From contig NZ_JAPSIB010000002.1 of the NCBI RefSeq assembly GCF_031179145.1, positions 62,001 to 126,000 on the forward strand: 64,000 bases of DNA, read 5' to 3'. Positions 24,409 to 33,813 of this stretch are shown one piece after another (position 1 is the stretch's first letter; each line of letters begins with the position of its first letter). This stretch comes from Brevibacterium sp. Its GTDB lineage: Bacteria > Actinomycetota > Actinomycetes > Actinomycetales > Brevibacteriaceae. Made by a program: the position numbers and the translations under genes. The notes below the pieces were generated by a model that was not told the origin of the DNA, did no database searches, and saw nothing but the letters and a program-made list of their open reading frames with translations.

Positions 24409-25922
24409 GACACCTCGGCGGACGCAGGCGACGACGCCGGACGGTAGCGGCGGACCAGTTTCCAGACCAGCGGGAACGCGAGCACCAGCACGACGATGAG
24501 GTAGACGACCACGGCCACCGGCTCACTCCACAGACCGGAGACGCTGCCGGCTGACAGCTGCAGGCTCTGCCGCAGCTGGGTCTCGATCATCGGCCCGAGG
24601 ATGACGCCGAGGATGAGCGGAAGCACCGGCAGCCCGAAGCGCCGGAGCGCGAAACCGAGGATTCCGATGCCGAGCAGCAGCACCAGGTCCGCCGTCTGCA
24701 GGTTGACCGCGTACGCCCCGAGAGTCGCGAAGAACAGGATCCCCGCGTAGAGGAACGGGCGCGGGATCTTCAGCAGCTTCGCCCAGGCCGGGGCCAGGGG
24801 CAGGTTGATGAGCAGCAGCATCGTGTTGCCGATGAACAGACTGGCGATCATCGTCCAGACGAGGGCCGGCTCGTTCTCGAACAGCAGCGGTCCCGGCTGG
24901 ATCCCGTACTGGACGAGAGCTGCCAGCATGACAGCGGCCGTCGCATTGGTCGGCAGACCCAAGGTGAGCATCGGAGTCAGCGTGCCGGCGGCCGAGGCGT
25001 TGTTGGCCGCTTCCGGTCCAGCCACGCCTTCGATGGCCCCGTGCCCGAATTCCTCGGGATGCTTCGACAGCTTCTTCTCGGTCACGTAGGACAGGAACGT
25101 CGGGACTTCTGCCCCGCCAGCCGGCAGCGCACCGAATGGGAACCCGAAGGCGGTGCCGCGCAGCCAGGGTTTCCACGACCGCTTCCAGTCCTCCTTGCCC
25201 ATCCACGGACGGCCGACCGGAATGGTGCGCATCGGAGTCCTGCGCAGGTGAGCGGCGATCCACAGGGCCTCCCCGATCGCGAAGATCGCGACAGCCACGA
25301 CGACGATGTCGAGTCCATCGACCAGCGGCGCCCACCCGAAGGTGAGGCGGTTCTGGCCCGAGACGGGATCCATGCCGACGAGACCGAGCGCAAGCCCCAG
25401 CCCCAAGGCAGCGAATCCCCGGATCTTCGACGACCCGAGCACCGCGGTCACCGCGATCAGCGCCAGGACCATGATCGCCAGGTAGCTGGGAGCGCCGAGG
25501 CTGACCGCGAACTTCACGACGAGCGGAGCGAATGCCACGAGCAGCGCGGTGCCGATGGTCCCGGCGATGAATGAACCGATCGCCGCGGTCGCCAGTGCCT
25601 GCGCGGCTCGTCCGGCCTTCGCCATCTTGTGGCCCTCGATGGCTGTGATGACGGTCGCGGACTCACCGGGAGTGTTGAGCAGGATCGAGGTCGTCGACCC
25701 GCCGTACATTCCGCCGTAGTAGATGCCGGCGAACATGATGAGCGCACCCGTCGGCTCCATCCCGTATGTCAGCGGCAGCAGCAGCGCCACAGCCATGGCC
25801 GGGCCGATGCCGGGCAGGACACCGACAGCGGTTCCCAGCATGACGCCGACGAAGGCGAACAGCAGGTTGAGCGGCGTCAGCGCCGAGGCGAATCCCTCGG
25901 CGAGGAGATTGAGAGTGTCCAT
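24399..25922 (-). CDS. tctA: Tripartite tricarboxylate transporter large permease
   Basis: The 507-residue membrane protein has about 12 segments and two Gly-rich signature repeats ([21 protein letters not shown] near residue 40 and [20 protein letters not shown] near residue 257), both hallmarks of TctA. With TctB and the lipoprotein TctC it forms a secondary, binding-protein-dependent importer for citrate or other carboxylates. Start ATG directly follows the tctB stop (TAGATG). Its 3' end overlaps yajQ by 10 bases, tail to tail. Confidence 0.93.
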   Translation of the reverse strand: MDTLNLLAEGFASALTPLNLLFAFVGVMLGTAVGVLPGIGPAMAVALLLPLTYGMEPTGALIMFAGIYYGGMYGGSTTSILLNTPGESATVITAIEGHKMAKAGRAAQALATAAIGSFIAGTIGTALLVAFAPLVVKFAVSLGAPSYLAIMVLALIAVTAVLGSSKIRGFAALGLGLALGLVGMDPVSGQNRLTFGWAPLVDGLDIVVVAVAIFAIGEALWIAAHLRRTPMRTIPVGRPWMGKEDWKRSWKPWLRGTAFGFPFGALPAGGAEVPTFLSYVTEKKLSKHPEEFGHGAIEGVAGPEAANNASAAGTLTPMLTLGLPTNATAAVMLAALVQYGIQPGPLLFENEPALVWTMIASLFIGNTMLLLINLPLAPAWAKLLKIPRPFLYAGILFFATLGAYAVNLQTADLVLLLGIGILGFALRRFGLPVLPLILGVILGPMIETQLRQSLQLSAGSVSGLWSEPVAVVVYLIVVLVLAFPLVWKLVRRYRPASSPASAEVSQR

Positions 25923-26423
25923 CTAGAGCACTCCTTCCAGGAGTCCCGCCGGCAGCGCGATGCCCAGTCCCAGGTAGAAGCCGTAGAAGGACCCCAGCGC
26001 CAGGAGCAGGGAGATGACGAGGGTGAGCACATAGCGCCTGCCTCCCAGAGCGACGACGCATCCGAAGAACAGGATCGTCCCCGAGATCACCCAGCCGGCC
26101 CAGTCGATGAGGAGGATGTTGACGATGACGATCGCCACCAGGGGCACCAGAGTCTTCCAGTCCGACGGGTGGCTGAGGTCCACGTCCTCACCCTCCTCCC
26201 CCTGCGCGAGGTTGCCGCGCATCACGGTGACCGCCAGAGCGAGGCTCGAGACGACCAGGAGCCCGGCCACCAGATACGGGACTGCCTTGGGCCCGACCGG
26301 ATCGGCTTGGGAGTAGGACACCTCGAGTGTCGAGGCGTTGAGGAACACGACGATGCCCACGATGAGAAGAAACGCGGCGAACAGAAGTTCGACGCGCTTC
26401 TTCGGTGTCACTGCCTGATTCAC
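25923..26423 (-). CDS. tctB: Tripartite tricarboxylate transporter small permease
   Basis: The 166-residue protein has four hydrophobic segments, beginning LLFAAFLLIVGIVVFLNAS, and the acidic linker GEEGEDVDLSHPSDWKT before the third segment, typical of TctB. It starts at a GTG overlapping the tctC stop (GTGA, 26420-26423) and abuts tctA. It supports assembly or stability of the large permease. Confidence 0.88.
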   Translation of the reverse strand: MNQAVTPKKRVELLFAAFLLIVGIVVFLNASTLEVSYSQADPVGPKAVPYLVAGLLVVSSLALAVTVMRGNLAQGEEGEDVDLSHPSDWKTLVPLVAIVIVNILLIDWAGWVISGTILFFGCVVALGGRRYVLTLVISLLLALGSFYGFYLGLGIALPAGLLEGVL

Positions 26424-27427
26424 GCCAGTCCCAGGGACTTGAGCGTCTTCGCCACGCGGTCATCCTGTTCGGAGAGGAAGGTGGAGAACTCGTCGCCGGT
26501 GAGGAATGCATCGGTCCACGCATTCGTCTTCAGCGCTTCCTCCCACTCCGGAGTTCCGTGCATCCGGGCCACGGCGTCGATCCACTTGGCCTTGTCCTCC
26601 TCGGAGATCCCGGGCGGAGCGACGAGACCGCGCCAGTTGGAGAAGACCAGATCGATGTCCGATTCCTTCAGGGTCGGAGCATCGACACCCTCGAGGGGCT
26701 TCTCGCCGCTGGTCGCGAGCACCCGGATCTCACCGGATTCGATCTGCTGCATGAATTCGCCGGCTCCGGAGGCGGCGAAGTCGAGCTTGCTGCCGAGGAT
26801 CGCGGGGAGAAGGTCGCCTCCACCGTCGTAGGACACGAAGTTCACGTCCTTCGGATCGATCCCGACCGCCTCGGCGAGCTGCATCGGCAGGAGGTGATCG
26901 GGTCCGCCCGGGGACGATCCTCCACCCACCGAGAGCTTGCTCGGATCCTTCTTCCACGCGGCGACGAGGTCGTCGATCGTCTTGTACGGGGAGTCCTTGG
27001 GCACCATGATCGCTCCCGGCTCCTCGATGAGCTTCGCGATCGGGGTGGTGTCGGTGAGTTTGGCCTCGGACTCATTCGTGTAGCTGGCTCCGACCACGCC
27101 GAGGCCCATGAGCATCGCCAGGTCTCCATTGCCCTTTTCGTTGACGAGGCGGGCCAGGCCGACGGTTCCCCCGGCACCGGCGAGGTTGTAGACCTCGGGG
27201 CTGGTGGCGATCTCCGTGTCTTCCATGACCTTTGCGGCCACTCGCGCCGTCGTGTCGTATCCGCCGCCCGCGGTGTTGGGGACCATGATCCGCAGCCCGG
27301 ATACGGGTCCGCTGGCTTCGGATTCGCTGGGGGCCGACTCCGAGCCGGTCACTCCGCAGCCGGCCAGGGTCAGAGCCGCAGCCGTCATCGCCGCCGCGAC
27401 CATCGTCAGGGGTTTGAGAGTTCTCAT
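26420..27427 (-). CDS. tctC: Tricarboxylate-binding lipoprotein
   Basis: The 335-residue extracytoplasmic binding protein of the Bug/TctC family has signal MRTLKPLTMVAAAMTAAA with lipobox LAGC (Cys24), then MVPNTAGGGYDTTAR, the family ligand-binding loop, and a second loop VGGGSSPGGPDHL. The ATG at 27427 is favoured over two upstream ATGs by the AGGA site just before it and by giving a clean signal peptide. It is the first gene of tctCBA and divergent from a CitA-type sensor kinase. The ligand is likely a di- or tricarboxylate. Confidence 0.9.
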   Translation of the reverse strand: MRTLKPLTMVAAAMTAAALTLAGCGVTGSESAPSESEASGPVSGLRIMVPNTAGGGYDTTARVAAKVMEDTEIATSPEVYNLAGAGGTVGLARLVNEKGNGDLAMLMGLGVVGASYTNESEAKLTDTTPIAKLIEEPGAIMVPKDSPYKTIDDLVAAWKKDPSKLSVGGGSSPGGPDHLLPMQLAEAVGIDPKDVNFVSYDGGGDLLPAILGSKLDFAASGAGEFMQQIESGEIRVLATSGEKPLEGVDAPTLKESDIDLVFSNWRGLVAPPGISEEDKAKWIDAVARMHGTPEWEEALKTNAWTDAFLTGDEFSTFLSEQDDRVAKTLKSLGLA

Positions 27428-27597
27428 TGATTCCTGCCTCATTGCTTTCATCAGTGTTCAGGTGCTCTGGAGCCTAGGGGCCGCGGGGAGGATCCGTCAC
27501 CCTTGTGTACGCAGAGTAAATAGTGTTCATTGTGTAACCGGCCGCATCGGCGCGGAGGCGGTGGAAACTTCGTTAGTCTTGGATCTGCCCCAAGGCA

Positions 27598-27613
27598 CTG
27601 CCGACCTCGGCAG
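27598..27613. promoter_or_regulatory. Inverted repeat in the tctC/sensor-kinase divergent region
   Basis: CTGCCGA-CC-TCGGCAG is a perfect 7-2-7 inverted repeat 26 bases before the sensor-kinase start. The 212-base divergent gap must hold promoters for both directions; this is its clearest symmetric element and a candidate response-regulator or autoregulatory site. Confidence 0.4.
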
Positions 27614-27639
27614 GCTCGACGATGAGCGGATGAACGGAC

Positions 27640-29349
27640 ATGGAGAAGACTGAGAACCGGATGACGACAGCGCTGCCCCAGCGGCGCAGGTTCCGCAGGC
27701 ATCTGTCACTCGCCGGGCAGTACCTGGTCATGCAGCTGCTGATCATCGGAATCGTGCTCACCGGAGTCATCGTCGTCTCCGTCCACCAGGCCACGGAGAG
27801 CTTCGAGACGGTCGAGAGCCGCCGCAGTCTGTCGGCGGCGGAATCGCTGGCTGCGAACGGTCTCCTGCGCACTCTGCTGCCCGACGCCGCACCGGAGATG
27901 GGTGCAGCCCTTCCGGCGATGGCGGAATCGGTGCGCAGCGTCTCGGGGCTCAGCGTCGTCGCCATCGCCGATGCCGACGGGACGATCGTCACGTCCAGCC
28001 ACCCCGCCGAGGTGGGCACCTCGATCCTGCACGAGGGCACGACCGTGATGCAGGGCCGTGCGTGGCGAGGAGTCGTCGATCACGACGGCACGAAAGCCCT
28101 CCAGGCGCAGGTCCCGGTCCTCGACGACGGCGGGGACATGATCGGCGTCGTCGCAGCCGGTCAGACCTATCCCTCGACGGCCGAGATCGTCCGCGACATC
28201 GCCCCGAACGCCCTGTTCACGCTCCTCGTCTGCGTGATCCTCGGGGCCACCGGTTCGGTCCTGCTCGCCCGCCGGGTCAAACGCCAGACGCGCGGGCTGG
28301 AACCACGCGAGATCGCCGAGCTCTTCGACCACCGCGAAGCTCTGCTCCACGGAGTCAAGGAGGGCATCATCGCGATCGGACCCGATGGCCGGGTCTCACT
28401 GGCCAACGACGTCGCCAAGGAGCTCCTGCACCTTCCCGACGACTGCCTCGGCAGGACGCTGCCCGAACTCGCGGTGGAGCCGCAGGTCACGCATGCTCTG
28501 ATGACAGCCCAGCCCGACCCCGACCGCCAGTTCCTCATCGGCGAGAAGGTCCTCGTGTTCAACCGGATGTCGGTCACCAGCGACGGCCTCGACCTCGGAT
28601 CCGTGACGACCTTCCGCGATCGCACCGAGCTGACGCTGCTCGAGCAGGAGCTGGGAGACACGAAGGCCACGAGCGACATGCTGCGCGCCCAGACCCACGA
28701 GTTCGCGAACCAGCTGCACACCATCTCCGGGCTCATCCAACTCGGCCATCATGACGACGTGGTCGGATTCATCGATGGGGTCAGCTTCAGCCGGAGCAGG
28801 ATCTTCGGCGACGTGTCGAGCCAGGTCTCCGACCCGACGATCTCTGCTCTCCTCATCGCCAAGGCCAGCGTCGCCGCGGAGAGGGGGATCGCGCTCAACC
28901 TGTCGGCCAATTCGCATCTGCCGCCCTGCGACGACCCGCTTGCCCGCGACCTGACCACGGTGCTCGGCAACCTCGTCGACAATGCGATCGACGCCGTCGC
29001 CGGGACTCCGACGCCGAGCATCACCGCCACCGTCAGAGACGATCGGGGAACGATCACGGTCATCGTCGACGACAACGGTCCCGGAATCGACGACGCGGTC
29101 ATCGAGGAGATCTTCACCCAGGGCTTCTCCACCAAGGACTCGGCGGTGTCGGGCGGTCGGGGCTTCGGCCTGGCCCTGACCCGGCTCGTGTGCAACCGCC
29201 GGTTCGGTGACGTCCACGCCGTCAACGAGGACGGCGCCCGATTCATCGCCACACTCAAGCGCGACGAGGCGATGCCGACCGATCATCCCGCTGCCGTCCC
29301 GCACTTCGATGAGCGGTCGACCATCCTGGTGGATGGAGGCAGTCGATGA
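27640..29349 (+). CDS. Sensor histidine kinase, CitA/DcuS family
   Basis: The 569-residue membrane sensor has membrane segment 1 at about residues 27-49, an extracytoplasmic PAS-like (PDC) domain at 50-188, membrane segment 2 at about 190-210, a cytoplasmic PAS at about 232-325, and then a kinase core. The phospho-acceptor is His353 in QTHEFANQLHT, the CitA/DcuS-type H-box. N-box is NLVDNAIDAV and G-boxes DNGPGI and GGRGFGLAL. It is divergent from tctCBA and overlaps its response regulator, so it most likely senses external carboxylate and controls the transporter. The start may instead be the ATG at 27661. Confidence 0.9.
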   Translation: MEKTENRMTTALPQRRRFRRHLSLAGQYLVMQLLIIGIVLTGVIVVSVHQATESFETVESRRSLSAAESLAANGLLRTLLPDAAPEMGAALPAMAESVRSVSGLSVVAIADADGTIVTSSHPAEVGTSILHEGTTVMQGRAWRGVVDHDGTKALQAQVPVLDDGGDMIGVVAAGQTYPSTAEIVRDIAPNALFTLLVCVILGATGSVLLARRVKRQTRGLEPREIAELFDHREALLHGVKEGIIAIGPDGRVSLANDVAKELLHLPDDCLGRTLPELAVEPQVTHALMTAQPDPDRQFLIGEKVLVFNRMSVTSDGLDLGSVTTFRDRTELTLLEQELGDTKATSDMLRAQTHEFANQLHTISGLIQLGHHDDVVGFIDGVSFSRSRIFGDVSSQVSDPTISALLIAKASVAAERGIALNLSANSHLPPCDDPLARDLTTVLGNLVDNAIDAVAGTPTPSITATVRDDRGTITVIVDDNGPGIDDAVIEEIFTQGFSTKDSAVSGGRGFGLALTRLVCNRRFGDVHAVNEDGARFIATLKRDEAMPTDHPAAVPHFDERSTILVDGGSR

Positions 29350-30017
29350 TCTCGGTCCTCGTCATCGATGACGACTTCATGGTGGCCAAGGTCAATTGCG
29401 GCTTCGTCAACAGCGTCGAGGGCTTCTCCGTCGTGGGCGCAGCCCAAACGGCCGCCGAGGCGATCGCGGCGGTGCGGGATCATGACCCCGATCTCGTGCT
29501 GCTCGACATCCACCTGCCCGACATGAATGGCCTCGACCTGCTCCAGCGCCTGCGGGAGATCAAGCCGGACCTCGACGTACTCGTCATCAGCGCGGCCAGG
29601 GAGATGGAGACCGTGCGACGGGCGCTGCGCGGAGGCATCGTCCACTATCTGATGAAGCCGTTCTCCCATGCTGACCTGCACGAGCGGCTCGAGCACTATC
29701 GCCAGACGTACGCACCGCTGGGCGCCGCGGACAAACAGCTGGAGCAGGCAGACGTCAATCGCCTCCTGGGGGTGAGCAGCCAGGACCGGCGCCCCCTGCC
29801 CAAGGGCTGCAGCGTGGAGACCCTCGACCGGGTCACAGTGATCGTTCGCAGCGCGAGTGGGCCGATCTCCGCGACGGAGACGGCGGAGAAGCTCGGCACC
29901 TCGCGAGTCAGCGCGCGCCGCTACCTCGAGTACCTCGCCGAGGAGAAACAGGTCAATGTGGTCCTCAAATATGGTGGAGTCGGGCGCCCCGAACGACGTT
30001 ACGAATGGTCGGCGTAA
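29346..30017 (+). CDS. CitB/DctR-type response regulator
   Basis: The 223-residue protein has a receiver domain with Asp54 (LLDIHLPDMNGLD), Ser82 and Lys104 (LMKPFSH), a linker, and a C-terminal HTH (ISATETAEKLGTSRVSARRY) of the type found in CitB/DcuR regulators. The ATG overlaps the kinase stop (ATGA). It should activate tctCBA across the divergent region when phosphorylated by the neighbouring kinase. Confidence 0.9.
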   Translation: MISVLVIDDDFMVAKVNCGFVNSVEGFSVVGAAQTAAEAIAAVRDHDPDLVLLDIHLPDMNGLDLLQRLREIKPDLDVLVISAAREMETVRRALRGGIVHYLMKPFSHADLHERLEHYRQTYAPLGAADKQLEQADVNRLLGVSSQDRRPLPKGCSVETLDRVTVIVRSASGPISATETAEKLGTSRVSARRYLEYLAEEKQVNVVLKYGGVGRPERRYEWSA

Positions 30018-30191
30018 CGGACCCGGACTTTCCCCGGCCCCATACACCCACCTCCACCAGAATCGGCCATGATGACGAAAACAGTCGTCGATTGACCTCC
30101 GCGAACGGCGGTTGACCGCTCCATGACGGGCCGTGACGCAAACCGGCTACTTCTGGCGTCCTGCATCTCGGACTGAGAACAGGATGGGCGC

Positions 30192-31223
30192 ATGTCCACC
30201 ACCACCGTTCCCAGAAAAGCCGCAGTTCCCAAGAACGCGGCGAGCCCCCGGATCTCCGCCTCGGCGCCGGCGAGCGCATCCGACTCACCCGGGAGTGCCG
30301 CGGAGTCAGCGGCTCCGCGACATCGGCTGCGGCGAGCCCTGTCCTTCGAGGTCATCCCTCCTCGCTCCGAGGCGCAGGCCGCGCGCATGCCCGAATTCCT
30401 CGCCAACCTCGACTCTCTCGGACCCGACTATCTGGCAGTGACGAGTTCGGCGAACAGCAGGTGGCTGCACGGCACCGCGGAGCTCATCCGCTTCATCGCC
30501 GAGCACACCTCCCTCAAGCCGCTCGCCCACCTGGCCTGCACGGCCGGAACCGAAGCCGAGCTCATCTCGTGGATCGACCACCTCCTCGGCGTCGGTGTGC
30601 GCGGGTTCCTCGCCATCCGCGGGGACTTCCCCGACGGCACCACGCGTGCCCCGGCCGGGCACCTCGCCCATGCCGATGAGCTCGTCAGCCTGCTGCGGCG
30701 GATCGAGTCCGACAACGTCGCTCGGCTGGCCGCCGGCCGGCTCGGCATCGGGGTCGCGGCGTATCCGTCGGGCCATCCGGAATCGGCGGGTCCCCACGAG
30801 GACCTTGACGTGCTCGCCGCCAAGCAGCGCAATGGGGCGGACTTCGCGATCACCCAGCTCTTCTTCGACCCCGCCGCCTATGCCCGGCTCCGCCTGCGAG
30901 CCGAGCACGCGGGCATCCGGATTCCGATCATCCCCGGCATCCTGCCCATCACCAGTCTCAAGCGTCTGCACACGATGGGCCGGCTCTCAGGGCTCCCGGT
31001 TCCCGATGGGCTCCTGCGCCGGTTCGACGGCGTCTCCAGCGAGGAGAGCATTCGCCGAGTCGGCCTCGAGATCACCGCCGAGCACACGGCCGCGATCCTC
31101 GACTCGGGCGCCGACGGCCTCCATTTCTACACCTTCAACGACCAGGCGACGACGTTCGATCTGCTCGCCGCCCTCGACACCGCGGGCGTCACCCTCAGTT
31201 CGCTGCAGCCGCGGCCCCGCTGA
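30192..31223 (+). CDS. metF: Methylenetetrahydrofolate reductase
   Basis: The 343-residue protein shows the MTHFR barrel: LSFEVIPPRSEAQ at the start, HLACTAGTEAEL, a GVRGFLAIRGDFP FAD-region loop, FAITQLFFDPAAY and IIPGILPITS. It reduces 5,10-methylene-THF to 5-methyl-THF, the methyl donor for methionine synthase. The first 45 residues are an Ala/Ser/Pro-rich extension of unclear purpose; a later start is possible, but ATG 30192 has AGGATG before it. metE follows 92 bases downstream. The stop codon lies in a block of 19-base tandem repeats. Confidence 0.92.
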   Translation: MSTTTVPRKAAVPKNAASPRISASAPASASDSPGSAAESAAPRHRLRRALSFEVIPPRSEAQAARMPEFLANLDSLGPDYLAVTSSANSRWLHGTAELIRFIAEHTSLKPLAHLACTAGTEAELISWIDHLLGVGVRGFLAIRGDFPDGTTRAPAGHLAHADELVSLLRRIESDNVARLAAGRLGIGVAAYPSGHPESAGPHEDLDVLAAKQRNGADFAITQLFFDPAAYARLRLRAEHAGIRIPIIPGILPITSLKRLHTMGRLSGLPVPDGLLRRFDGVSSEESIRRVGLEITAEHTAAILDSGADGLHFYTFNDQATTFDLLAALDTAGVTLSSLQPRPR

Positions 31224-31276
31224 GCAGCCGCGGCCCGGCTGAGCAGCCGCCGCCCCACTGAGCAGCCGTAATCCAC
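31220..31276 (+). repeat. Three 19-base tandem repeats at the metF-metE junction
   Basis: CTGAGCAGCCG recurs at 31220, 31239 and 31258, an exact 19-base period. The first copy contains the metF stop codon (TGA at 31221-31223). The remaining 8 bases of each unit are similar in copies 1 and 2 and diverged in copy 3. A degenerate fourth copy may precede at 31201. Confidence 0.9.
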
Positions 31277-31315
31277 CCGACCATCCAGACCAACCACCAC
31301 CGAAGGAGAAGCACC

Positions 31316-33637
31316 ATGACCACGCCGTTTCCCACCGCCACGATCACCGGCTACCCCCGCATCGGCCCCAACCGCGAACTGAAGAAGGCCCTCGAGAGCC
31401 TCTGGGCGGGACGCATCGACCCAGGCGAGTTCGCCCAGTCCGTCCACACGCTCCGCCTCGACACCTATCACCGACTGCGCGAGCTCGGCCTGAGCGAGGA
31501 CTATGCGATCCCCGCCTCCTACAGCCACTACGATCACCTCCTCGACACCGCGTTGACCGTGGGCCTCATCGAGTCGAAGACCACCGGGACCGACTTCGAC
31601 CTCGATGAGTACTTCGCCCTGGCCCGCGGCACGACCGACCGGTCTCCCCTGGAGATGACCAAGTGGTTCGACACCAACTACCACTATCTCGTCCCCGAGA
31701 TCGAGGATGCGACCGCCTTCCGTGCCCACCCGCAGCACCTGCTCTCCCTCGTCGCCGAGGCGAAGGCCGCCGGTCACCGCATCCGTCCCGTTCTCGTCGG
31801 CCCCGTCACCCTGCTCGCGCTGGCGAAGTCCGCGCCGGGCACCGCGACCTCGCCGCTCGAGCGTCTCGAGGAGCTCACTGCCGTCTACGTCGACGTGCTC
31901 GGCGTGCTCGCCGCTGCCGGGGTCGACTGGGTCCAGTTCGACGAGCCGGCGCTCGTCGCCGATCTCGCGGGCTTCACCGATGAGCAGCTCGCCGAGGCGG
32001 CAGCGAGCGCCTATGCGACGCTGACGGCGCCGAGCACCCGTCCGCAGATCGTCGTCGCCGCCCCCTACGGCACACTGCAGGCGGGTCTGCCGGCCCTGGC
32101 GCACTCCGGCGTCGAGGCCCTCTCCGTCGACCTCTCCGCAGCGACCCGCGCTCTCGACCCGGGCTATGTGCAGAGGCTGCGCGAGCACGTTCCCGCCTCC
32201 GTCCACCTCGTCGCCGGGGTCATCGACGGGCGCACCATCTGGGCCGATGATCTCAGCGGCAGCCTGTCCGTGCTCGCCGAGCTGGATCGGGAGAACCTGA
32301 GCGTGTCGACGTCGACGACCCTGCTCCATGTTCCCTACACGGTGGCCAGTGAGACGAAGCTGCCCGTCGATGTCGCCTCCTGGCTCTCCTTCGCCGAGGA
32401 GAAGGTCGTCGAGGTCGAAGCACTCGCGGCCGCCCGCACTCACGGCGCCGAGGCCCGCACGGAGGCCTTCGCCCGTGCCGAGCGGGCCCGGCGCACCCGC
32501 GCGGAGTCGACCCGCGTCCACAGCGCCGAGGTGAAGGCCCGGACCGCGGCCCTGGCCGGCCACGACGGGTTCCGGGAGGATTTTGAGACCCGCAGGCAGG
32601 CTCAGCTGTCCCTCGGCATCCCCCGGCTGCCGACGACGACGATCGGGTCGTTCCCGCAGACGCCTCAGGTGCGCAGAGCGCGGGCCGACCACCGCGCCGG
32701 TCACATCGGCGACGCGGCATACACGGCCGCGATGAGGGCCGAGATCGACCGCGTGGTGCGACTGCAGGAGGATCTGGGACTCGACGTCATCGTCCACGGA
32801 GAACCCGAACGCAACGACATGGTCCAGTACTTCGCCGAGAACCTCGACGGATTCGCCACCACCGAGGCCGGTTGGGTTCAGTCCTACGGCTCACGCTGCA
32901 CCCGCCCGCCGATCCTCTTCGGCGACGTCTCCCGCCCGGAACCGATCACGGTTGGCTGGTCGGCGTACACGGCGGAGCGGACCAGCCGCCCCGTCAAGGG
33001 CATGCTGACCGGACCCGTGACGATCCTCGCCTGGTCGTTCACCCGTGACGATGTGCCGTTGGCGGAGTCGGCGAACCAGATCGCCCTGGCCCTGGCCGAC
33101 GAGGTGCGCGACCTCGAGGCCGCAGGCATCGGCATCATCCAGGTCGATGAGCCGGCGCTGCGCGAACTCCTGCCTCTGCGGGAGGTCCATCGACCCGACT
33201 ACCTCGAATGGTCCGTGCGTTCGTTCCGGCTCGTCTCCACCGAGGTGGCTCCGGCGACGCAGATCCACACTCATCTGTGCTATTCCGAGTTCGGTCAGAT
33301 CATCGATGCGATCAACGCCCTCGACGCCGATGTCACCAGCATCGAAGCCGCTCGGTCCCGGATGGAGGTGCTCGACGACATCGCCGACTTCGACTTCGTC
33401 CGCGGAATCGGACCCGGACTCTACGACATCCACTCCCCCAGGGTGCCCTCGGTCGCGGAGCTCACCGAGCTCATCGAGGCTGCACTGGTCAACGTCCCGG
33501 CCGAGCGCCTGTGGGTCAACCCCGATTGCGGTCTCAAGACCCGTGGCTACGCCGAGGTGACCGCAGCGCTCGCCAATCTCGTCACAGCCCGCGACGCGGT
33601 GCTCGCTGCGAGAACCACCATAGCGGCACTGGTCTGA
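31316..33637 (+). CDS. metE: Cobalamin-independent methionine synthase
   Basis: The 773-residue protein has the full MetE length with two barrels. The N-terminal barrel begins ITGYPRIGPNRELKKALE; the catalytic C-terminal barrel begins TTTIGSFPQTPQVR and carries zinc ligands in HTHLCYSEF (His, Cys) and NPDCGLKTR (Cys). It transfers the methyl of 5-methyl-THF (polyglutamate) to homocysteine. ATG 31316 is preceded by GAAGGAGAAG. With metF upstream it forms a methionine module. I saw no B12 or SAM riboswitch upstream of either gene. A strong terminator follows. Confidence 0.96.
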   Translation: MTTPFPTATITGYPRIGPNRELKKALESLWAGRIDPGEFAQSVHTLRLDTYHRLRELGLSEDYAIPASYSHYDHLLDTALTVGLIESKTTGTDFDLDEYFALARGTTDRSPLEMTKWFDTNYHYLVPEIEDATAFRAHPQHLLSLVAEAKAAGHRIRPVLVGPVTLLALAKSAPGTATSPLERLEELTAVYVDVLGVLAAAGVDWVQFDEPALVADLAGFTDEQLAEAAASAYATLTAPSTRPQIVVAAPYGTLQAGLPALAHSGVEALSVDLSAATRALDPGYVQRLREHVPASVHLVAGVIDGRTIWADDLSGSLSVLAELDRENLSVSTSTTLLHVPYTVASETKLPVDVASWLSFAEEKVVEVEALAAARTHGAEARTEAFARAERARRTRAESTRVHSAEVKARTAALAGHDGFREDFETRRQAQLSLGIPRLPTTTIGSFPQTPQVRRARADHRAGHIGDAAYTAAMRAEIDRVVRLQEDLGLDVIVHGEPERNDMVQYFAENLDGFATTEAGWVQSYGSRCTRPPILFGDVSRPEPITVGWSAYTAERTSRPVKGMLTGPVTILAWSFTRDDVPLAESANQIALALADEVRDLEAAGIGIIQVDEPALRELLPLREVHRPDYLEWSVRSFRLVSTEVAPATQIHTHLCYSEFGQIIDAINALDADVTSIEAARSRMEVLDDIADFDFVRGIGPGLYDIHSPRVPSVAELTELIEAALVNVPAERLWVNPDCGLKTRGYAEVTAALANLVTARDAVLAARTTIAALV

Positions 33638-33650
33638 GATGAACCGTCAT

Positions 33651-33692
33651 GGAACTCTCCACCACGAACGGTCGTGGTGGAGAGTTCCTTTG
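33651..33692 (+). terminator. Rho-independent-like terminator of metE
   Basis: A perfect 17-bp stem (ggaactctccaccacga / tcgtggtggagagttcc) with a 4-base loop ACGG is followed by TTTG. It starts 13 bases after the metE stop and separates the methionine genes from the accessory region. Confidence 0.9.
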
Positions 33693-33813
33693 TGGAGACC
33701 GACATGAATGTGTTCGTCCTGTCTCACTAACTCCAATGTGTCACATCCTTTCACTCCCTTAGCGTGACATTCACGGTTGCCTGGGCCGGAACGAACGAAA
33801 GGGGATCTGAATA

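Noticed and set aside
30018..30191. Possible riboswitch (cobalamin, SAM) upstream of metF
   Set aside because: No B12-box, S-box or extended stem structure could be recognised; only short TTGACC direct repeats are present.
31127..32797. A 556-codon minus-strand open frame
   Set aside because: It is antisense to metE; no motif, and low-complexity composition.
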